From Nitrospina sp. (lineage in GTDB: Bacteria > Nitrospinota > Nitrospinia > Nitrospinales > VA-1), in assembly GCA_018665625.1 (NCBI GenBank), contig JABJCF010000084.1:1-6421 (forward strand): a DNA stretch of 6,421 nt, given 5' to 3'. This document shows, one piece after another, positions 1 through 6,421 of the stretch. Within the stretch, counting starts at the first letter, position 1. Each line of letters opens with the position of its first letter. Under the pieces are notes generated by a model, which was not told where the DNA came from, did not search any database, and saw nothing but the letters and a program-made list of their open reading frames with translations. The position numbers were made by a program, and so were the translations under genes.

Positions 1-1101
1 CATCCTGAAGTTTTGGATGCAATGCTGCCTGCACTTCGAGATAATTTTGGTAATCCTTCGAGTGTCCATTCATTTGGTCGTTCTGTCAGGGTTAAGCTGG
101 ATGAAGCTCGAGAGAAGGTTGCCCAGCTTATTGGTGCCAATTCCTCTGAGGTGATTTTTACCAGTGGTGGCACAGAGGCTAACAATCTTGCTATTCTGGG
201 GGTTGCTTTTAGAGAAAAAGGGAAAAATATTATAACTAGCAAAATTGAGCATCCTTCAGTGCTCAACCCATGCCGACAATTGGAAGGGCAGGGGGTCGAG
301 GTTCACTACCTTGATGTGGATCGGTTTGGGCGGGTTGACATAAATGATTTAGAATCTCAAATAAACCCATCTACAGCTTTAATCTCTCTTCAACATGCGA
401 ACAGTGAAACTGGGGTTTTGCAAAATATAAAACTGGCTTGTGAGATTGCTCAAAAAAATGGAGTTCTATTTCATACGGATGCCGTTCAGAGTGTTGCAAA
501 GATTCCTTTTGACTTGAAGGATTATCCTGTCGACATGTTATCCATTTCTGCTCATAAGTTTAATGGTCCTAAAGGAATTGGTGCTTTATATCTAAAGAAA
601 GGAACATCCTCCCTTTTTTCTCCTGTTTGTGGGGGGAGTCAGGAAAAGAAAAGAAGAGGAGGGACAGAGAATGTTGCTGGCATTTATGGATTTGGTAAGG
701 CTTGTGAACTGGTTAAAAGCAGGATGAACGAGAAATCCGAAATTGCAGAATTAACGGAATATTTCTACAATAGAATTTGTGAGATTATTCCTGGAGCCGA
801 GCTTTTTGGAGATAAAAAAGACAGATTGCCAAATACGCTGAATTTGGGATTCGAGGGGGTAGAAGGAGATACCCTTTTGATTGCTCTCGATATAGAAGGA
901 GTAGCTGTTTCAACAGGCTCTGCATGCAGTTCTGGCACGGGGTTGCCATCCCATGTTCTTCAGGCTATGGGTGTCCCGGATGAAAAGATAAATAGCTCGA
1001 TCCGGTTCAGTTTGGGCAGTAATACATCAAAATCTGATTTGGATTCTGTCATAGAAACCCTGGTCAAATCGGTGAATCTCAACAAAACGTCGATTTTATG
1101 A
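1..1101 (+). CDS. Cysteine desulfurase, NifS/IscS family (5'-truncated by window edge)
   Basis: A PLP-dependent class V aminotransferase-fold enzyme that removes sulfur from L-cysteine, giving alanine and an enzyme persulfide for Fe-S cluster assembly or tRNA thiolation in the cytoplasm. The reading frame is open from base 1 (HPEVLDAMLPAL), matching the region just after the usual N-terminal LDNNATT-type motif, so about 20 residues are missing; the TTG at 13 is not the start. Visible motifs are GGTEANNLAI near residue 57, HANSETG near 132, HTDAVQS at 158 with the PLP-contacting Asp (codon 478-480), SAHKFNGPKG with the PLP Schiff-base Lys (codon 556-558), RRGGTEN near 219, and STGSACSSG with the catalytic Cys (codon 925-927). 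SIRFSLG closes the fold. The end lacks the IscU-docking tail typical of proteobacterial IscS, so NifS-like versus IscS-like is left open. A micro-ORF, not mnmA or an IscU gene, follows. Family call very sure; exact subtype not. Confidence 0.96.
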   Translation, partial: HPEVLDAMLPALRDNFGNPSSVHSFGRSVRVKLDEAREKVAQLIGANSSEVIFTSGGTEANNLAILGVAFREKGKNIITSKIEHPSVLNPCRQLEGQGVEVHYLDVDRFGRVDINDLESQINPSTALISLQHANSETGVLQNIKLACEIAQKNGVLFHTDAVQSVAKIPFDLKDYPVDMLSISAHKFNGPKGIGALYLKKGTSSLFSPVCGGSQEKKRRGGTENVAGIYGFGKACELVKSRMNEKSEIAELTEYFYNRICEIIPGAELFGDKKDRLPNTLNLGFEGVEGDTLLIALDIEGVAVSTGSACSSGTGLPSHVLQAMGVPDEKINSSIRFSLGSNTSKSDLDSVIETLVKSVNLNKTSIL

Positions 1102-1178
1102 AGGGAAAACTAATGAAAAACCGCCAACTATTCGATAAACAATAAAAAATATTGGGTATTGGATCTTGGATTATTGTA

Positions 1179-1207
1179 TTGACAAAAATCGAGCAAACAA
1201 ATATAAT
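1179..1207 (+). promoter_or_regulatory. Consensus sigma70-type promoter for the TPR lipoprotein gene
   Basis: A perfect -35 box TTGACA (1179-1184) and a perfect -10 box TATAAT (1202-1207) are separated by exactly 17 bp. Transcription should start around 1213-1216, giving a leader of roughly 45-50 nt before the ATG at 1262. A match this exact is rare by chance and sits just upstream of a gene, so I trust it. It separates the lipoprotein gene from the desulfurase transcriptionally. Copies of TATTG lie just upstream at 1150, 1157, 1172 and 1177, and an 8-bp inverted repeat flanks the -35 box and covers the -10 box; see the findings. Confidence 0.85.
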
Positions 1208-1251
1208 CCATTGATTATTAAGGGGTAACACTTTCCCCACCGAATTTGTAT

Positions 1252-1255
1252 GGAG
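1252..1255 (+). promoter_or_regulatory. Ribosome binding site that selects the ATG at 1262
   Basis: GGAG at 1252-1255 lies 6 nt before the ATG at 1262, an ideal Shine-Dalgarno spacing. The earlier in-frame ATG at 1250 overlaps this site and has no purine-rich site of its own upstream (the preceding bases are a C-rich run and GAATTTGT). This favours 1262 as the true start of the lipoprotein gene. Confidence 0.65.
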
Positions 1256-1261
1256 AAAAAC

Positions 1262-2251
1262 ATGCCACCGGTCACCTTATTAGCGCGCCTTGCACTGGTA
1301 ATATTTCTATCATTTCCCCTGTTTTTAGGCGGTTGTAGTTATTTGCCTTGGGTTGGTGAGGAAGAGGACGATCTTGCGTTTGAAGAAGATTTCCCATTCG
1401 AAGATGAGGAGTTTGCTGAAGAGGACCGAGGTAGAGGTAAAAGAAAAAGAGCCAGTCGCGATAGTAGCATTGAGGATGATTTTTTTGCCGAAGATGATTC
1501 CTTCGCGGACTCAGATGGTGGTGATGACGGGTTTGCAGATGAAGACCCAGATGGCTTTGCTAGTGTTGACCAAAGTACGGATCGTGGTGAGCTCAAAGGA
1601 GATGTAGAAAGTTTACAAAATCAGCAAGAGGCTCTAATCAGCAAAGTTAGAGAATTAGAAGAAATGCTCAGTACATTGGAACCAAAAATAGATGCAGCAA
1701 CTGAGCGTCTTGAAGGGAGTGTATCTTCCGCCACAGACTCATCAGATTTTCTTGAGCCTGAGGTAGAAGATCTCAAAGCTCAAATGGCTAGACTGAACGA
1801 AGAGATCTCGCGAATAAAGATGCAAAAATCACGCTCGTCATCAAAGATGAGCGGAAAGAAAATGCGTCGTTCCAAGGTTAAAACTCCTCCCGAATATAAT
1901 AGAGCTTTATCGGCCTATCGCAGTAGAAATTATGACGAATCAATTTTGCTGTTTCAAAATTTGGCGCTTAGCAATCCGCCAAATAGTCTAAAAGATAATA
2001 TTGCATTTTGGATTGGTAGCAATTATCTGGCACTGGAAATGTTTGATGATGCCATTCTGCAATTTGAGACCGTCTTAAACAAGTATCCTCGTGGTAACAA
2101 GGTTCATGATTCCCGCTATATGCTTGGGGTAAGTTATGCCAAGAAAGGGGAAACCAGTAGGGCTATTGAAGTGTTGGAAGGCGCCTTGAAGAGAAACCCG
2201 ACTGCCGAAGTACGGGGTAAAATACTAGCCCAGTTGAACATCATCCAATAG
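1262..2251 (+). CDS. Acidic-linker outer-membrane lipoprotein with coiled coil and C-terminal TPR domain (YbgF/CpoB-like)
   Basis: 329 residues from the ATG at 1262; the in-frame ATG at 1250 would add four residues but lacks a Shine-Dalgarno site. Domains in order: a signal peptide (residues 1-24, basic Arg9 and a hydrophobic stretch) ending in the lipobox LGGC with Cys25 to be lipidated. Ser at +2 predicts sorting to the outer membrane by the Lol rule. Residues 33-103 are very acidic, with Phe-containing clusters such as FEEDFPFEDEE and FADEDPDGF, broken by a basic patch GRGKRKR at 57-63. Residues 110-151 and 165-188 look like coiled coil. A basic Ser/Lys/Arg hinge spans 189-207. Residues 210-329 hold about three TPR units, with signatures ALSAYRSRNYDESILLF, GSNYLALEMFDDAILQF and GVSYAKKGETSRAIEVL. 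The coiled coil plus TPR order resembles YbgF/CpoB, which acts with Tol-Pal and peptidoglycan synthesis. YbgF is normally soluble and periplasmic, though, and no tol-pal genes are seen, so the role is inferred only. It is expressed from its own promoter. Confidence 0.85.
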   Translation: MPPVTLLARLALVIFLSFPLFLGGCSYLPWVGEEEDDLAFEEDFPFEDEEFAEEDRGRGKRKRASRDSSIEDDFFAEDDSFADSDGGDDGFADEDPDGFASVDQSTDRGELKGDVESLQNQQEALISKVRELEEMLSTLEPKIDAATERLEGSVSSATDSSDFLEPEVEDLKAQMARLNEEISRIKMQKSRSSSKMSGKKMRRSKVKTPPEYNRALSAYRSRNYDESILLFQNLALSNPPNSLKDNIAFWIGSNYLALEMFDDAILQFETVLNKYPRGNKVHDSRYMLGVSYAKKGETSRAIEVLEGALKRNPTAEVRGKILAQLNIIQ

Positions 2252-2335
2252 GTTTTTTTATAAGTTCCTACCCATCTTAGCGGTTGAAGCTAACACGGAA
2301 TTAGGTTATTCTCCCTCCATAAAGGCTGTGGTATG

Positions 2336-2357
2336 CAGACTGAATTGAGTCTGTTTT
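2336..2357 (+). terminator. Possible weak Rho-independent terminator after the lipoprotein gene
   Basis: CAGACT (2336-2341) and AGTCTG (2348-2353) form a 6-bp stem with a 6-nt loop, followed directly by TTTT (2354-2357) and a further T-rich stretch. It lies 84 bp after the lipoprotein stop codon and before the next gene, the right place for a terminator. The stem is short and only moderately GC-rich and the T run is brief, so termination may be partial. Confidence 0.4.
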
Positions 2358-2456
2358 CATTGTTTGTCCCCCGGCTAGAATATTCCAGTTTCTTCTTTAG
2401 AGGGCTCCAGAAAGTTTAGAGCAACTCGGTCTGTGTCATTTCCCCATATTTAATGC

Positions 2457-2480
2457 TCATCCAATTAATTTTTTGGATGA
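2457..2480 (+). repeat. Perfect 8-bp inverted repeat upstream of the sugar transferase gene
   Basis: TCATCCAA (2457-2464) and TTGGATGA (2473-2480) are exact reverse complements around an 8-nt AT-only loop. The element ends 27 bp before the ATG at 2508. No T run follows the right arm, so it does not look like a terminator; the T-rich part is inside the loop. It could be an operator for a dimeric regulator or an RNA hairpin in the leader. Function is unknown. Confidence 0.45.
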
Positions 2481-2507
2481 CCGGTTAAACTCAAAAAATA
2501 AATTGCT

Positions 2508-3917
2508 ATGGCAATGATTAGAAAACATAGTCAGGTTTATTCAACAGCAATATTTTTTTTCAATAGTTTCGCTGTTGCTCTTGCTTGGTTATGTGCTTAT
2601 TTATTTAGATTCGAATTAGAATTGTTTTCAAAGGTGAGTTCTATTCCAACAGGGAATATGTACTTCTATGCACTTTTGCCAATTTGGTTTGTGTTTTATG
2701 TGAATAGTAGAGTTTTAGGCCACAACAAGCCTATAAGCAGACATTCCCCCACGAGTGAATATTTATCAATTTTAAAATTAACTTCTTTATCTGTTCTTCT
2801 ATTAACCGCAGGAACCTTTTTTTATAGGGAGTTTTCCTTTTCGCGGATTATGACAGTTTATTTTTGGATTTTTGCCAATCTGTTCTTATTGCTATCCCAT
2901 CGCTTAGTGAGGTTCCTGGTAAAAGAAATGCACAGCCGTGGAATGAATTTGCGAAAAGTTCTTGTACTAGGGGCGGGAGATTTGGGACAAAGAGTGGTGG
3001 AGAAACTTGATATGCACCCTGAAATTGGTTTCTCAGTAGTAGGTTATTTAACTCATAATCCCGTTAAAGTGGGATCAGAAATAGACGGGTACAAGGTTCT
3101 GGGCTTATATGAAGATATAAATCGTTGCATTAAAGAAAATGAAGTGAGCCAACTATTCATTGCCCTCCCTATAAATGCTCATGACAGAATGACAAGTATT
3201 TTAGCGAGTTTAGAAGAAGAAACAGTAGATATAAAACTCGTTCCAGATTTATTACGCTATATGGATTTGCAGTCAGGGATAGAAGATCTGGATGGAATGC
3301 CATTGATTAATCTTACAGAGTCCCCTTTGTATGGTTGGAACACAGTACTGAAGCGAGCCTCTGATATTATTCTTTCCGGGTTTGCAATTTTGATTAGCTT
3401 CCCAGTTATGGTTTTAATCGCCATTGCCATCAAACTTACCTCTCGTGGACCTTTATTGTACATGCAGGAGAGAATGGGGTTAGATAGAGACGTATTTAGG
3501 ATGTATAAGTTTCGGTCCATGAAAATTGGAGCCGAAAATCAAACGGGTCCTGTTTGGGCTAAAGAGGATGATGATAGGCGCACTATTATTGGCACCTTTT
3601 TAAGAAGTACAAGCCTTGATGAACTGCCTCAATTTTTTAATGTGTTCATGGGGCAGATGAGCCTTGTTGGTCCACGACCAGAAAGACCGGTGTTTGTAGA
3701 CGAATTTAAAAAATCCATTCCGTTTTATATGCTGCGATTAAAAATGAAGGCCGGCCTTACAGGTTGGGCTCAGGTAAATGGTTGGCGCGGAAATACGTCT
3801 CTGGAGAAAAGGATAGAATTCGACCTTTATTATATTAAGAATTGGTCATTGCTATTCGATATCAAGATTCTTTTTTTGACAATATGGAAAGGGTTGATAA
3901 ATCGACATGCCTACTGA
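2508..3917 (+). CDS. Polyprenyl-phosphate sugar-1-phosphate transferase (WcaJ/WbaP type), initiating surface polysaccharide synthesis
   Basis: 469 residues, the usual size for full-length initiating transferases. These inner-membrane enzymes move a sugar 1-phosphate from a UDP-sugar to undecaprenyl phosphate, the first step of exopolysaccharide, capsule or O-antigen units. Four hydrophobic segments (about 9-33, 50-70, 85-106, 113-136) are followed by a Rossmann-like CoA_binding_3 domain (about 148-250) with GAGDLG at 155-160. The catalytic bacterial sugar transferase domain (about 280-469) starts at LKRASDIILS, with a membrane-inserting hydrophobic stretch at 286-309. It carries YKFRSM at 333-338, the catalytic pair Asp371-Glu372 in SLDELPQ, GPRPERP at 388-394, and GLTGWAQVNGWRGNT at 416-430. 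The last motif and FDLYYIKNWS recall WcaJ-like glucose-1-phosphate transferases, but the sugar cannot be read from sequence. The start may be ATG 2508 or ATG 2514; neither has a clear Shine-Dalgarno site. It overlaps kdsB by 11 bp, implying translational coupling. Confidence 0.93.
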   Translation: MAMIRKHSQVYSTAIFFFNSFAVALAWLCAYLFRFELELFSKVSSIPTGNMYFYALLPIWFVFYVNSRVLGHNKPISRHSPTSEYLSILKLTSLSVLLLTAGTFFYREFSFSRIMTVYFWIFANLFLLLSHRLVRFLVKEMHSRGMNLRKVLVLGAGDLGQRVVEKLDMHPEIGFSVVGYLTHNPVKVGSEIDGYKVLGLYEDINRCIKENEVSQLFIALPINAHDRMTSILASLEEETVDIKLVPDLLRYMDLQSGIEDLDGMPLINLTESPLYGWNTVLKRASDIILSGFAILISFPVMVLIAIAIKLTSRGPLLYMQERMGLDRDVFRMYKFRSMKIGAENQTGPVWAKEDDDRRTIIGTFLRSTSLDELPQFFNVFMGQMSLVGPRPERPVFVDEFKKSIPFYMLRLKMKAGLTGWAQVNGWRGNTSLEKRIEFDLYYIKNWSLLFDIKILFLTIWKGLINRHAY

Positions 3918-4680
3918 GCCCAGGGTTTTAGTGGTGATTCCGGCACGTTGGGCTTCATCGAGGTTCCCTGGAAAGCCGCTTGCTAAGATTGCAGGTGTGC
4001 CAATGATTCAAAGGGTGGTGGAGCAGGCAAACAAAGCTCAAAGTGTCGCAGAAGTGATTGTAGCTACCGACGATTCCCGTATTTTTGACTTGGTCAATAA
4101 TAAGGGGGGTACGGCAATAATGACTTCTGAGAGCCACGAATCAGGCACCGACAGAGTTGCAGAGGTAGCCAGGGATAGAGAGTGTGATATTGTGGTCAAT
4201 GTGCAGGGTGACGAACCATTAATTCCACCTCAAAATATTGATCTAGTGGTTAAGCCACTTATAGAAGACCCCTCAATTTTAGTAACCAGTTTGCGAATTT
4301 TGATTCGGGATGCAGATGAACTTTTAAATCGAAATATAACAAAAGTAGTGGTTGATAAGTTTGACTCCGCATTGTATTTTTCAAAGGCTCCCATTCCATG
4401 GGATCGTGATAAATGGTCAGAGGGGGCTGATATATCTTTAACCTCACCCCTTTGGTTTAAACATATAGGATTGTACGCATATCGAAAAACTTTCTTGATG
4501 GAATATTCTACATTACCTATATCCAAACTTGAAAAAGTCGAGAAATTGGAACAACTAAGAATTCTTGAAAATGGATATTCAGTTAAAGTTTTTGAAACGA
4601 AATATGATTCAATAGGCGTAGACTCTGAATCTGATATTAAATTAATTGAAAAACAGTTAGCCTCTTCCCTTGAAAATTAA
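3907..4680 (+). CDS. kdsB: 3-deoxy-manno-octulosonate cytidylyltransferase (CMP-Kdo synthetase)
   Basis: 257 residues, close to the ~250 of E. coli KdsB. It is a cytoplasmic enzyme that joins Kdo to CMP using CTP, releasing pyrophosphate; CMP-Kdo feeds the inner core of LPS. The nucleotide-binding start VVIPARWASSRFPGKPL (residues 9-25) has Arg14 and Lys23. VNVQGDEPLIP at 98-107 carries Asp102, equivalent to the Mg-binding Asp100 of E. coli. ALYFSKAPIPWDRD (155-168), FKHIGLYAYR (184-193), LEKVEKLEQLRILENG (208-223) and GVDSESD (237-243, with the second metal Asp239) complete the family pattern. One deviation: the usual NPN before VKVV reads NRN at 141-143. The ATG at 3907 lies inside the end of the transferase gene (11-bp overlap). 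A GGG at 3891-3893 is too far away to be a good ribosome site, so translation probably depends on the upstream gene. pyrG, source of its CTP substrate, follows 17 bp later. Confidence 0.97.
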   Translation: MPTEPRVLVVIPARWASSRFPGKPLAKIAGVPMIQRVVEQANKAQSVAEVIVATDDSRIFDLVNNKGGTAIMTSESHESGTDRVAEVARDRECDIVVNVQGDEPLIPPQNIDLVVKPLIEDPSILVTSLRILIRDADELLNRNITKVVVDKFDSALYFSKAPIPWDRDKWSEGADISLTSPLWFKHIGLYAYRKTFLMEYSTLPISKLEKVEKLEQLRILENGYSVKVFETKYDSIGVDSESDIKLIEKQLASSLEN

Positions 4681-4686
4681 TGCCAT

Positions 4687-4690
4687 GAGG
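4687..4690 (+). promoter_or_regulatory. Ribosome binding site supporting the GTG start of pyrG
   Basis: GAGG at 4687-4690 is 7 nt before the GTG at 4698. No in-frame ATG lies between this GTG and the conserved KYIFVTGG motif; the nearby ATGs at 4685 and 4713 are out of frame. This supports the GTG as initiator. Confidence 0.6.
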
Positions 4691-4697
4691 ATCGTAA

Positions 4698-6361
<1,664 letters not shown>

Positions 6362-6421
6362 ATACCAATTTAATTGTAGAGTTTTCCTTTTATGTCTTAA
6401 AACTTTACATTCAAACCAAAA

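Larger units (their letters stand above)
2252..2507 (+). other. Intergenic region with hairpins but no convincing gene
   Basis: This 256-bp gap between the lipoprotein and the sugar transferase holds a possible terminator (2336-2357) and a perfect inverted repeat (2457-2480), described separately. A smaller repeat, TTAGC/GCTAA, has arms at 2277-2281 and 2289-2293, and an imperfect palindrome surrounds GAATATTC at 2378-2385. Only tiny ORFs occur: 28 codons at 2333-2419 (+) and 19 codons at 2301-2360 (-). I found no good -35/-10 pair for the downstream gene; TATTTA at 2447 and TAGAAT at 2376 have no partner at proper spacing. Confidence 0.6.

Noticed and set aside
13..1101. TTG at 13 as the start of the cysteine desulfurase
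   Set aside because: The frame is open to base 1 and HPEV before it matches the family, so the gene begins outside the window.
1222..1238. GGGG (1222-1225) and CCCC (1235-1238) in the lipoprotein leader as a riboswitch or terminator
   Set aside because: Only four GC pairs plus a mismatch; too small for a riboswitch and no T run follows.
1339..1607. Long frames on both strands (minus 1339-1596, plus 1353-1607) inside the lipoprotein gene
   Set aside because: They are by-products of the repetitive GAA/GAT codons of the acidic linker: one is Ser-rich, the other Lys/Met-rich, without domains or ribosome sites.
6374..6402. Promoter for a gene beyond the window (TTGTAG, 17 bp, TTAAAA)
   Set aside because: The -10 box matches consensus at only three of six positions, and no start codon with a ribosome site is visible before the window ends.

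Overview
The window (6,421 bp, AT-rich, visibly below 50% GC) reads as ordinary chromosomal DNA of a Gram-negative bacterium. Kdo activation (KdsB) implies lipopolysaccharide, and a lipobox protein implies an outer membrane. The order sugar transferase, kdsB, pyrG, together with a NifS/IscS-like cysteine desulfurase, recalls Desulfobacterota/Nitrospinota-like genomes. That placement is inference from gene order and protein style only.

Layout, all genes on the + strand. (1) 1-1101: a class V cysteine desulfurase whose first ~20 residues lie outside the window. (2) 1102-1261: an intergenic region with a perfect-consensus sigma70-type promoter (TTGACA, 17 bp, TATAAT) and a short leader. (3) 1262-2251: an outer-membrane-type lipoprotein with a very acidic linker, a coiled coil and a C-terminal TPR domain (YbgF/CpoB-like architecture). 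(4) 2252-2507: 256 bp without a convincing gene, holding a weak terminator-like hairpin and a perfect 8-bp inverted repeat just ahead of the next gene. (5) 2508-3917: a polyprenyl-phosphate sugar-1-phosphate transferase of the WcaJ/WbaP type. (6) 3907-4680: kdsB, overlapping the previous gene by 11 bp. (7) 4698-6335: pyrG, CTP synthase, 17 bp after kdsB, with a GTG start. (8) 6336-6421: a short tail with no gene start.

Genes 5-7 look like one operon for the cell envelope. The transferase loads the first sugar on the lipid carrier for a surface polysaccharide. PyrG makes CTP, and KdsB spends CTP to make CMP-Kdo for the LPS core. The lipoprotein has its own strong promoter and probably works at the outer membrane. 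The desulfurase supplies sulfur for Fe-S clusters or thiolated tRNA and is unrelated to the envelope genes.

I do not see a previously undescribed system, mobile element, CRISPR array or RNA gene. The points most worth a second look are a Gln-to-His change in the glutamine-binding motif of PyrG, the charge-patterned lipoprotein linker, and the palindromic elements in the two intergenic regions.
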